Assembly: GCA_030146875.1 (NCBI GenBank)
Contig: JASLAX010000007.1
Span: forward strand, 14,159 to 78,158
Source of the DNA: Longimicrobiaceae bacterium
Lineage (GTDB): Bacteria; Gemmatimonadota; Gemmatimonadetes; Longimicrobiales; Longimicrobiaceae
Length of the DNA stretch: 64,000 nt
Direction of reading: 5' to 3'
In this document: positions 54,569-62,526 of the stretch, in pieces
Numbering within the stretch: position 1 is the stretch's first letter
Layout of the letters: every line of letters starts with the position of its first letter
Notes under the pieces: model-generated
The model's database searches: none
Told to the model about the DNA's origin: nothing
What the model saw: the letters and a program-made list of their open reading frames with translations, nothing else
Made by a program: the position numbers and the translations under genes

Positions 54569-55312
54569 TCAGCCGCCGAGGGCGGCGCTCATGGCGAGCG
54601 GGACACCGACCGCGAACGCCAGGTACAGCGTCATCGCGATGGCGAACGTGGGGATCCACGACTTGCGCCGGTTCGCGTACGCGATGCAGATGGCCACCAC
54701 GATGAGCATCCAGATGGAGAAGACGTCGAAGCCCTTCAGCAGGGCGTACGGAAAGCCCGAGTGGTCCAGGTTGGGCGCCAGCAGCGCCAGCGAGAGCGAG
54801 ACCGGCGCCTTCTTCACCAGCATGAGGGGAAGGACGAGCAGGGCCCCGAGCGTGGCCACCAGGAAGGCGTGGGTGGTGATGGCCAGGTACTGGCGGAACT
54901 TGGCGTTGCCGCCCATCAGGACGCTGAACACCAGCGTCATCACCCCCGCCATCAGCAGCATCATGATGGGCTGCAGGATCACCGCGCCGATGGGGGCCAT
55001 GACCGTGTTCATCTTCGCCATCTTGGTCAGCATCTCGTCCGGCGGCACGGCCTGGCCCTTCTCGATGAAGGTCGCCCGCATCAGGTCGAGCATGGTGTCC
55101 AGCGGCGTGAGCAGGTTGAACAGCACCGTGACGGCGACGGTCAGCACGATGCCGATCATCAGCGGTCCACCCCAGGGCGCGTCCTCGCGGTCCAGGTCGC
55201 GCGCCAGCTCCCCCGGCGCCACGAAGACGTTGGCGATGCGGCGAAGCAGCGGGCTGGGGGGCGCGGGAGCCGTGGCGGCCTCCGCCTCGAAAGGGATGGT
55301 GGTCAGGGTCAT
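54569..55312 (-). CDS. YIP1-family membrane protein
   Basis: A 247-residue protein with a soluble N-terminus (about 1-50, RIANVFVAPGELARDL, the usual entry to bacterial YIP1 domains) and five membrane helices. YIP1 proteins have no established bacterial function. As the first gene of the efflux operon it may assist assembly of the pump or be a separate passenger. The promoter at 55376-55404 precedes it. Confidence 0.88.
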   Translation of the reverse strand: MTLTTIPFEAEAATAPAPPSPLLRRIANVFVAPGELARDLDREDAPWGGPLMIGIVLTVAVTVLFNLLTPLDTMLDLMRATFIEKGQAVPPDEMLTKMAKMNTVMAPIGAVILQPIMMLLMAGVMTLVFSVLMGGNAKFRQYLAITTHAFLVATLGALLVLPLMLVKKAPVSLSLALLAPNLDHSGFPYALLKGFDVFSIWMLIVVAICIAYANRRKSWIPTFAIAMTLYLAFAVGVPLAMSAALGG

Positions 55313-55375
55313 GGTTCGACTCTGGGCGTGAGAGCACGGGGGGTGGGAAGCGGGTTCCCGGGGAGGTAAGACGGA

Positions 55376-55404
55376 AAGATAACTACTGGCGGGAAAGGTG
55401 TAAA
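55376..55404 (-). promoter_or_regulatory. sigma70-like promoter of the efflux operon
   Basis: Read on the minus strand: TTTACA (5/6), a 17-nt spacer and TATCTT (5/6). The -10 is 64 nt before the YIP1 start. One of the best promoters in the window. Confidence 0.7.
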
Positions 55405-55477
55405 CCCGTGCCCCGTGCCCGATTGGGCCGGGAAAGGGGCGCCGGGCCGGGGCGGGTGCCCCGGCCCGGCCGGAAGG

Positions 55478-56182
55478 TCAGCGAGGAACCTCGGTGCGCA
55501 CGGCCATGTAGCCGCGGTCGGGGATCTCCACCTTCAGCACTCGTCCCAGCGCGTCGACCCACACGTGCTGCTCGCCCCGCCCGGCCATCACCACCACCAG
55601 GTGGAAGAGCGGGACGGCGGCGCCTTCGATCGTCACCCGCTCCTCGCCCCGGGAGGTGACGGTGGCGACGGCCTGGCGGTTCTCGCGGGGGATCAGCACG
55701 GGAACGCGCCCGGGCCCGCGGCGCGCGATGAAGTAGTAATGATGGGCAATTCCCTCGTCGAGCACCAGTGCCCCCGAGGACGCCACGTACTCGCGGAGCT
55801 CCTCGCCGCCGGCGGAGACGATCTTCGCGCTGAAGCGGCCGCTCCCCAGGGTGCCCACGATCTTGCGCGGCGAGTCGCCGCCGATGTCGACCTGGTACGC
55901 CACGGGGTCGAACTGCAGGCCGGTGGCCCGCAGCCGCGGGGCGAGCTCGAGCGTGCCGGTGGGCAGGCGCAGGCTCACGCGGCCGGAGGCGTTGACCTCG
56001 GCGGCGGAGCCGCTCCCCGACTGCCGGATGGTGAACTCCTCGGTGCCCACCGCACGCCCCTCGACGAAGACCCGGAAGGTCCCCGCGTCGGAGGCGCCGG
56101 CCTGCGCCGACAGCGCGGCCGGGGCGGCCAGGAGCGCCGCGGCCAGCGCGGCGCGGAGGGGTCGGACGTCGTACGCTCTCAT
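55478..56182 (-). CDS. secreted beta-rich protein, DUF6134-like
   Basis: A 234-residue protein with signal peptide (ALAAALLAAPAALSAQ) and no membrane helix afterward. Its all-beta pattern starts with the sentence-like block GTFRVFVEGRAVGTEEFTIRQSG and continues with repeated strands ending EQHVWVDALGRVLKVEIP. It looks like the secreted DUF6134/DUF3108-type envelope proteins that bind lipid-like ligands. The role is unknown. It precedes the efflux operon on the same strand, separated by that operon's promoter. Confidence 0.75.
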   Translation of the reverse strand: MRAYDVRPLRAALAAALLAAPAALSAQAGASDAGTFRVFVEGRAVGTEEFTIRQSGSGSAAEVNASGRVSLRLPTGTLELAPRLRATGLQFDPVAYQVDIGGDSPRKIVGTLGSGRFSAKIVSAGGEELREYVASSGALVLDEGIAHHYYFIARRGPGRVPVLIPRENRQAVATVTSRGEERVTIEGAAVPLFHLVVVMAGRGEQHVWVDALGRVLKVEIPDRGYMAVRTEVPR

Positions 56183-56263
56183 CCTGTCTCTCTCTGCGGT
56201 TGGCGGAGCGCTGGCGCGCCCCGTACTGAGGGATACCCCTCCGGCCGGGCGGGGGTCCGGCGC

Positions 56264-57007
56264 TCAGTGCGCCTCGGGGTCCTCCACGGGGGCGATGAAG
56301 ACTTTCTGCCGCACCCGGTCCAGGATATGTTCGTAGATGCGGCGCCCCTTCTCGGCGGTGGCCAGCGTGGGGCGGCCGATGGAGCCGCGGCAGCCGTCGG
56401 GGAGCTTGCGCAGCCGGCCGCGCACGAAGCGGCGCAGGGTCGCGGGGTCCAGGTGCCAGTCGCGGGCCTCGTCCATCCGGACCAGGTCGGGGCGCAGGTG
56501 CAGGAGGAGCGAGGTCAGCACCTCGCCCCCGTGCTGCGGCCCCTCTCCCCCCTCCACGAACGACGACAGGTCCACCCCCAGCGCCTCCACCACGCGCACG
56601 CGGGCGCCCGGCGCGGAGACGGTGGCGATGGCCTCGGCGTGCGGGTCGTGCAGCTCGGCGGTGAGCGCGATGAACTCGCGGAAGCCCTGCGCCGCCCACG
56701 ACGCCAGGATCTCGTTCAGCGAGCGGTGCAGGGTCTTGGCGCGCAGGGTGGCGCTCCCCGCGTAGTCGCGCTCGCCGGGGACGTTGACGCCATAGGAGAA
56801 GGTGGGCGCGCGCAGCACGCCGAACTCGCGCGACAGCGCGGCGGCCAGCGCCTCGGCCACGCAGGTGGTGGCGCCCAGGGGAAGGTGCGGCCCGTGCTGG
56901 TCGCAGGCGCCCACCGGCACGATCAGGCGCCGGTCGCGCTCCAGGTAGGCGGCGACCTCGGTCCAGGGCAGGTCGGTCAGGGCGTAGGAGCGTGGCGCGC
57001 TCGTCAT
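56264..57007 (-). CDS. creatininase-family protein with altered metal site
   Basis: A 247-residue creatininase-fold protein (creatinine amidohydrolase superfamily). The block LIVPVGACDQHGPHLPLGATTC aligns with the family EQHGPHLPLxTD, but Glu is Asp and the metal-ligand Asp is replaced by Thr. The later HGGN motif reads ELHDPHAEAI. The zinc site is thus incomplete or rebuilt, and the substrate is unknown. ATG 57007 lies only 13 nt from the divergent GTG start of the large kinase, so the two genes must have promoters inside each other or be leaderless. Confidence 0.8.
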   Translation of the reverse strand: MTSAPRSYALTDLPWTEVAAYLERDRRLIVPVGACDQHGPHLPLGATTCVAEALAAALSREFGVLRAPTFSYGVNVPGERDYAGSATLRAKTLHRSLNEILASWAAQGFREFIALTAELHDPHAEAIATVSAPGARVRVVEALGVDLSSFVEGGEGPQHGGEVLTSLLLHLRPDLVRMDEARDWHLDPATLRRFVRGRLRKLPDGCRGSIGRPTLATAEKGRRIYEHILDRVRQKVFIAPVEDPEAH

Positions 57008-57020
57008 CTCGTGGAGGCGT

Positions 57021-60000
57021 GTGGAACGGATCGAGTCCGGTGAGGCGTCGCAACCGTCGGGCCACCCTCCCCATCCCGTGCGCGAGGCGCTGGGCTGGGC
57101 GGGGGCGTGGGCGGCGGTTCCGTTCGCGGCGGTGTGGATCCACCGGCTCACCCCGGGGTGGCTGGCGGCGGCGGCGGCGGGGGTGGCGCTGTGGCTCCTC
57201 CTGGCGCGCGGGGTGGGGCGGAGCTGGCGCACGGCGGTGGGGCTCGCCTTCGCCGCGACCCTGAGTATAGGTGCCTTCGCGCAGATCCGCCTGGGGGAGG
57301 TGGCCCGAGACTGGTCCTCGGTGCGCGCCGGGCTGGAGACGCGCGCCGCCGCGGACCTGCGCGCCTGGCTGGACGAGCTGGTCACGCGGGGCGACAGCGC
57401 GGTGGCGGGGGCGGGACGCGCCGCCGCCCGCGCGGCCCGGCCGACGCCGGCCCTGTTCGCGCGGCTGGAGGAGGTGCGCCGCGCTTCCGGGATGGGCGCG
57501 CTGGCCGTCTACGAGGAGGACGGGACCCCCCTGGCCTGGGCGGGAGAGCACCGCGGCGACGTGCCCGAGTCGGTGCGCACCGGCGCGCTCCAGTACTCGT
57601 TCTCGTCCGGTCCCCTCTTCGGGTACCTCTACTTCACCTCCCCGCTGCCGCGAGGGCGGACGGCGGTCGCGGCGGTGCTGCTGGACGCGCACGTGGCCGG
57701 GGCGGAGGGAGACGTGCCCTTCGTGGCCCGCTTCTCGGAGCGGCACGGGATCACCCCGCGCTTCACCACGCCGGACCGGGCGCAGGGCCCCCGGGTGTGG
57801 GACTGGAAGGCGGGGAGCTCCATCATGAGCGTGGTCTTCTCCACGCTCACGCAGGAGGGGTGGCGCGCCCGGGTGGAGTCGCAGGGCCGGATGGCGGCCG
57901 GCGCCGGGCTGGCGGTGGCGGCTCTCCTCCTCTGCATCGCCTGGTTCCGCTGCCGCGCCGGGCCCCCCGGGATCCCCGTCGGCATCCTCACCGCCTCGCT
58001 GCTCGCCCTTCCCACCGCCGCCCTGGTCGGCGGGAAGGAGGCGTTCTCCCCCCTGGCCTTCGTCCTTCCCGCGCCCGGGGATGTGACGCTGGGGCAGCTC
58101 CTCTTCGTCCTGGCGGGGGCCGCGGTCTGGCTCCTCTCGCGCACTGGCGCCGGGGGGACGGCCTCGCGCGTTCCGCTGGTGCTGCGGACGGTGGGCGCCG
58201 CGGCGCTGCTGGCGGGCGCCGTGGCGCTGGTCCGCGCCTCGGTCTCGGACGCCCTGCTCGCCCGCCACCCCGCCGGCGGCCTGCTCCTGGTCGCCGCCCT
58301 CACCCTGCTGGCCGCGCTGCCGCTGATGGCGCTGCTGGGCGAGGACGCGGGGGCGGAGCGCCTGCGCGCCGCCCTCCTTCCCATCGCGCTGACGCTGGCG
58401 GCGGCACTCGCCGCGGCCCTGGTCCTCTGGTGGCAGCCGGGGCGGGCGATCCCCGTCTGGGTCCCGGCGCTCTGGGCGATCCCCTTCGGGCTGGCGGCGG
58501 CCGTGCTCTCCCGCGCGCAGGTGGGGCGCGGGGCGCTGCTGCCGTGGGTGGTGGTGGGGTGGATCTCCGCCTCGCTCGCCCTGCCGCACCTGTGGGTGAT
58601 GCACCAGGACGCCCGGCTGCGCGAGGCGGAGCGGGAGCTGGCGAACCTGGGGACGCGGGCGGACCCGTTCCTGGACTTCCTGCTGCGGCAGTTCGCGGAG
58701 AAAGTCCTGTTCTACGCGGCGGAGGGGCGCGAGGGCGTCTCGCTCCTCTACCAGAGCTGGGTGGAGGGGGGGCTGGCGCGGGAGGGGTACGAGGCGCGGG
58801 TGAGCCTGTGGGAGGGCGACCGGCCCTCGGCGGAGCTGCGGCTGAGCGACACGCAGGTGCCCCCGGAGATGGTGCCGGCGATGCTCGCCTCCGCCCGCGC
58901 GGCCGAGGAGCCGGTGGTGGAGCGGTACACGCAGCTCGACGCGCTGCACTACCTGCTGGTCGTTCCCCTCCCCGGTGGGCGGACGGTCTCGGTCGCGGTC
59001 CCCCCCCGCCGCCACCTGGGCGGATCCACGGCGCTGGCGCGGCTGCTGGACCCCGCGGGGGCGCGGGCGGAGGACGAGGCGGGCGCGTCGCTCTCCCTGG
59101 TCCCCTCCGCCAGCGTGGCTCCCGCCGCGGTGGGCGCCATGCGCTGGGTGCCCACGGGCGAGGGGTGGCGGAGCGAGGCGGTGGTGGCGTTCCCCTCGGG
59201 GCCGATGCACGCCCACCTCTCGGTGCGGGCGCCGTCCGCGGCGATGCTGGCGGCGCGCGCCCTGCTGGCCGTCGTGGGCCTCCTCGTCCTCCTGGGTGGC
59301 CTGTGGGCCCTGGCGCGGACGCTCTGCGGCGAGCCGCTCGGCCTGGCCTCCGCGCAGTGGGGGTGGCTGTGGACGTTCCGCGGCCGGCTGACGCTGGCCC
59401 TCTTCGCGTTCTTCCTGCTGCCCATGGCCGGGTTCGGCGCCACGACGTACCGGGCGCTCTCCCGCGAGGTGGTGCGGACGGCGGGGGCCCTCGCGGAGCG
59501 CGCGCTCACCCAGGCGGCGAGCGAGGTGCAGGGGGCCACGATCGGCGAGCTGGGGCGGCACGTGGGGGCAGACCTGCTCCTCTACCACCAGGGCGTGCTG
59601 GTGGACGCGTCCTCGCCGGAGGTGATCGACCTGGGCCTCTACGCCACGTGGCTCCCGGGCGACGTGTTCGTGGACCTCTCCTCGGGCGAGGAGGAGGAGG
59701 TGCAGGAGGAGAAGCGCCGTCTGGCGGGCCACGACTACCTGCTGGCGTACCGCCGCGTGGCGGAGACGGACGTGCTGGCCGCGCCGACGCCGCTCGCCGT
59801 GGGCGAGATCGCGCGCCGGAGGCGGGAGCTGGCGACGCTGGTCTTGCTCGCCGGCCTGGTGGGCGCGGCGCTCTCCGTCGTCCTCTCCCTGCTGGTGGGC
59901 CGCGCCTTCTCCCGGCCGATCGAGGGGCTGAGCCGGGCGGCGGCGCAGGTGGGCGGCGGCGACCTGGCGGTGCGCCTTCCGGCGGGGCGGCGGGACGAGT

Positions 60001-61118
60001 TCGGCGGCGTGTACCGCGCCTTCAACCGCATGGTGCGGCGCCTGCGCGACGCGCGCGCGGCGCTGGTGCGGGAGACGCGGCGCACGGAGGCGATCGTGGC
60101 CGAGGCGGGGACGGGCGTGATCGCGCTGGACCCCGCCGGCCGGGTGCAGCTCATCAACCCCCGCGCCTGCGCCATCCTGGGGACCGAGGTGGCCGTGGGC
60201 GACCGCATTCCGGAGGACGCGCCCACGCGCGCGGCGGTGGGGGAGACGGTGCGGCGCTTCCTGGGATCGGGGGCGGACGAGGGGACGGAGGAGCGCGAGA
60301 CGGACGGGAAGGTCGTGCGGCTGCGCCTGCGGCGGCTGCCCGCGGAGGGCGGCGCGCGCGGGGCCGTGCTGGTGCTGGAGGACGTGACGGCGGAGATCCG
60401 CTCGGCGCGGGTGCTGGCGTGGGGCGAGATGGCGCGCCAGGTGGCGCACGAGATCAAGAACCCGCTCACCCCCATCAAGCTGTCGGTGCAGCACATCCGC
60501 CGCGCGCACCAGGACGGCCGCGCCGACTTCGGCGCGATCCTGGACCGCAACGTGGAGGCGGTGCTGCGCGAGATCGACCGCCTGGGCGAGATCGCGCGCG
60601 CCTTCGCCCGCTTCGGCACGCCGGCGGACGCGTCCGCCGCGCCGGACCCGGTGGACGTGGCCGCCGTCGTGGACGAGACGCTCGCCCTCTACCGCGGCGG
60701 CCAGGACGGCATCCGCTACGCGGCGGAGCTGGAGCCGGGGCTGCCGCCCGCGTGGGCGCGCTCGGGCGAGCTGAAGGAGGTGCTGATCAACCTGCTGGAG
60801 AACGCCCGCGCCGCGCTCCACGACCAGGGCGAGGTCCGCATCGCCGTGGGCCTGGCCGGCGGCGGCGAGTGGGTGCGCGTGGACGTCAGCGACACGGGTG
60901 AGGGGATTCCCGAGGAGTCGCTGGCGCGCGTCTTCGAGCCGCAGTTCTCCACGAAGTCCAGCGGCACGGGCCTGGGGCTGGCCATCGTCCGCCGGCTCGT
61001 CGAGTCGTGGGGCGGCGACGTGACGGTGGACTCCGTGGCCGGCGAGGGGACGACCGTCCACCTCCGCCTGCGCGCGGTGGACGTCGCGGAAGCCGGCGCG
61101 GGCGCCGCCGTGGCCTGA
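57021..61118 (+). CDS. very large NtrY-like sensor histidine kinase
   Basis: A 1365-residue membrane kinase, roughly twice the usual NtrY length. An N-terminal membrane region and a periplasmic segment (about 90-290) are followed by about ten helices (295-520), a second extracytoplasmic domain (about 530-740), two more helices flanking a third sensor loop (about 770-925), HAMP (SRPIEGLSRAAAQVGGGDLAVRLP), PAS and HisKA with QVAHEIKNPLTPIKLSV (His1143), then HATPase_c with NLLENARAAL, DTGEGIPE, GTGLGLAIVRR. The EIKNPLTPI box is typical of NtrY-type kinases. GTG start after GGAGGCGT. No response regulator is adjacent, so its partner is elsewhere. Confidence 0.9.
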   Translation: MERIESGEASQPSGHPPHPVREALGWAGAWAAVPFAAVWIHRLTPGWLAAAAAGVALWLLLARGVGRSWRTAVGLAFAATLSIGAFAQIRLGEVARDWSSVRAGLETRAAADLRAWLDELVTRGDSAVAGAGRAAARAARPTPALFARLEEVRRASGMGALAVYEEDGTPLAWAGEHRGDVPESVRTGALQYSFSSGPLFGYLYFTSPLPRGRTAVAAVLLDAHVAGAEGDVPFVARFSERHGITPRFTTPDRAQGPRVWDWKAGSSIMSVVFSTLTQEGWRARVESQGRMAAGAGLAVAALLLCIAWFRCRAGPPGIPVGILTASLLALPTAALVGGKEAFSPLAFVLPAPGDVTLGQLLFVLAGAAVWLLSRTGAGGTASRVPLVLRTVGAAALLAGAVALVRASVSDALLARHPAGGLLLVAALTLLAALPLMALLGEDAGAERLRAALLPIALTLAAALAAALVLWWQPGRAIPVWVPALWAIPFGLAAAVLSRAQVGRGALLPWVVVGWISASLALPHLWVMHQDARLREAERELANLGTRADPFLDFLLRQFAEKVLFYAAEGREGVSLLYQSWVEGGLAREGYEARVSLWEGDRPSAELRLSDTQVPPEMVPAMLASARAAEEPVVERYTQLDALHYLLVVPLPGGRTVSVAVPPRRHLGGSTALARLLDPAGARAEDEAGASLSLVPSASVAPAAVGAMRWVPTGEGWRSEAVVAFPSGPMHAHLSVRAPSAAMLAARALLAVVGLLVLLGGLWALARTLCGEPLGLASAQWGWLWTFRGRLTLALFAFFLLPMAGFGATTYRALSREVVRTAGALAERALTQAASEVQGATIGELGRHVGADLLLYHQGVLVDASSPEVIDLGLYATWLPGDVFVDLSSGEEEEVQEEKRRLAGHDYLLAYRRVAETDVLAAPTPLAVGEIARRRRELATLVLLAGLVGAALSVVLSLLVGRAFSRPIEGLSRAAAQVGGGDLAVRLPAGRRDEFGGVYRAFNRMVRRLRDARAALVRETRRTEAIVAEAGTGVIALDPAGRVQLINPRACAILGTEVAVGDRIPEDAPTRAAVGETVRRFLGSGADEGTEERETDGKVVRLRLRRLPAEGGARGAVLVLEDVTAEIRSARVLAWGEMARQVAHEIKNPLTPIKLSVQHIRRAHQDGRADFGAILDRNVEAVLREIDRLGEIARAFARFGTPADASAAPDPVDVAAVVDETLALYRGGQDGIRYAAELEPGLPPAWARSGELKEVLINLLENARAALHDQGEVRIAVGLAGGGEWVRVDVSDTGEGIPEESLARVFEPQFSTKSSGTGLGLAIVRRLVESWGGDVTVDSVAGEGTTVHLRLRAVDVAEAGAGAAVA

Positions 61119-61218
61119 GCGGCGCGCGTGGGCGGGGGGTGGACCTCTCCGCGCCTCCGCGCGTACCATGTGGCGGTTGCGGGTCCCCCTTTCCGTTCCC
61201 CTCGCGCGAGGTGGCCCC

Positions 61219-61683
61219 ATGCGCCGGAACCTTCTTCTCGTGGTGCTGCTCCTGGCCGCCTGCTCCGGCGACGACGGCGGCGGCCACGGCCATGGCGGCC
61301 CTCCCCCCGCCGACCCCCCGCCGCCGCAGCCGCCGGCCGGGTGGGTGGAGCTGACCCGCGTGCCGCAGGCGGTGTCGTCATACGACCCCACCTCCCTGCG
61401 CGCCGACGGCGACTCGGTGGAAGCGCTGGTCCGCTACGACTTCCGCTACGGCCAGTACCACGAGGGAAACACCTACCAGACGCAGGCGTCGCGCGTGCGG
61501 CTCCGCTGCGGCGCCCGCCCGCGGTTCGCCTACCTGGCGGACACGCTGCTCCTGGGTGTCGCGGTGGTGGACGCCGCACGGGTGGACAGCGTGGTGTGGG
61601 ACTCCGTACGCGACCCCACGAACCCCCTGACGCGCTGGCCCCAGGAACTCTGCCGGCGCCTGGCGGCGCCCGAGGCCCGATGA
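61219..61683 (+). CDS. surface-adhesin E-like lipoprotein
   Basis: A 154-residue lipoprotein: MRRNLLLVVLLLAAC with lipobox Cys, a His/Gly/Pro-rich linker (GGGHGHGGPPPADPPPPQPP) and a domain matching the surface-adhesin protein E pattern (WVELTRVPQAVSSYDPTSLRADGDSVEALVRYDF..YQTQASRVRLRCG..YLADTLLLGVAVVD). Two Cys probably form a disulfide. GAGG precedes the ATG. Its stop overlaps the next start (ATGA). Confidence 0.75.
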   Translation: MRRNLLLVVLLLAACSGDDGGGHGHGGPPPADPPPPQPPAGWVELTRVPQAVSSYDPTSLRADGDSVEALVRYDFRYGQYHEGNTYQTQASRVRLRCGARPRFAYLADTLLLGVAVVDAARVDSVVWDSVRDPTNPLTRWPQELCRRLAAPEAR

Positions 61684-62450
61684 CCCGACCGAAGCTCGTC
61701 CTTGCGCTCGCCGTGCTCGCCCTCTCCGCCCTGGCTCCCGCCTCCGCACGGGCGCAGACGGCGGCGTGGCGCACCGACCGCGCGTGCACCGCGGCGGACG
61801 GGGTGCGCCGCCACGCCGTGCCGCGGGACGCGGGCGAGGAGCCCGGCTGCCCCGGCGGCGCCTGCGTGCGCCTGCCCGACGGTCGCCGAGTCTGCGCCTG
61901 CCACCGCGACGAGGGGCAGGTCGAGGTGCGGGTGGAGCGGCCCGGATCGCCGGCGCGCGTGGTCTTCGTCGATCCCGAGGGGACCGGCCACCCCGCCCGC
62001 CTGCAGGTGATCGATGCCGACCTGGACGGGGACGGGGCGCGGGAGCTGGTCGCGGCGTACAACCAGTCGGTGAGCAACGGGATGGCGGTGGCGGCCTGGA
62101 GGCTGGTCGTGGTGGAGGGCCGCCGTCCCGAGGCGGAGCCGGCGATGCTGGCCGTGGCGGACTTCGCCTTCCCCGGCTCGCTCGTGCGCCCGGCGCGCGG
62201 CGGCGGCTGCCGGGTCCTCGCCACCGAGTGGGTGGAGGGGTCCGAGGCGGGACGCGGCGCCGGCCTGTACCTGCAGGCCACGTGGATGCGCTACGCGGAC
62301 GGCCGGTTCGCCCGCGACGCCGCGCGCCCCGTGGTCCGCCGGCGGTACACGTACGCCTTGCAGCGGCAGCGGTTCGCGGAGGACGGCGGCGGCGGTCCGT
62401 GGGGATGGCTCCGGTCGCCCAGCACGCACGTCGCGCCGGCCACTCCCTGA
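61680..62450 (+). CDS. secreted FG-GAP-like protein
   Basis: A 256-residue exported protein. After a signal peptide ending APASARAQ comes a Cys-rich stretch (six Cys in CTAADG..CPGGAC..CACHRDEG), then a domain with the calcium-loop-like IDADLDGDGARELVAAYN, as in FG-GAP/VCBS repeats, and further beta strands. The function is unknown. It is translationally coupled to the upstream lipoprotein gene; the two probably act together at the surface. Confidence 0.75.
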   Translation: MTRPKLVLALAVLALSALAPASARAQTAAWRTDRACTAADGVRRHAVPRDAGEEPGCPGGACVRLPDGRRVCACHRDEGQVEVRVERPGSPARVVFVDPEGTGHPARLQVIDADLDGDGARELVAAYNQSVSNGMAVAAWRLVVVEGRRPEAEPAMLAVADFAFPGSLVRPARGGGCRVLATEWVEGSEAGRGAGLYLQATWMRYADGRFARDAARPVVRRRYTYALQRQRFAEDGGGGPWGWLRSPSTHVAPATP

Positions 62451-62473
62451 TCGACGCCTTCGGACGAAGAAGA

Positions 62474-62502
62474 AGCGCCGCCTCCCGACCCGGGGCGGCG
62501 CT
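62474..62502. terminator. hairpin between convergent genes
   Basis: A 9-bp stem AGCGCCGCC / GGCGGCGCT with an 11-nt loop, between the FG-GAP-like gene and the metalloprotease gene. No T-run. Confidence 0.5.
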
Positions 62503-62526
62503 GCTCGTCGTCCGTGGACCGCGTCG

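Noticed and set aside
47784..55331. Two plus-strand frames of over 1100 codons opposite the efflux operon
   Set aside because: Antisense shadows of well-supported transporter genes; His/Gln/Arg-rich without motifs.
55383..61391. A minus-strand frame open for about 2000 codons
   Set aside because: It lies antisense to the large kinase and runs through several genes. Its protein is Arg/Pro/Gly-rich with no domain logic, a known artefact of very high GC.
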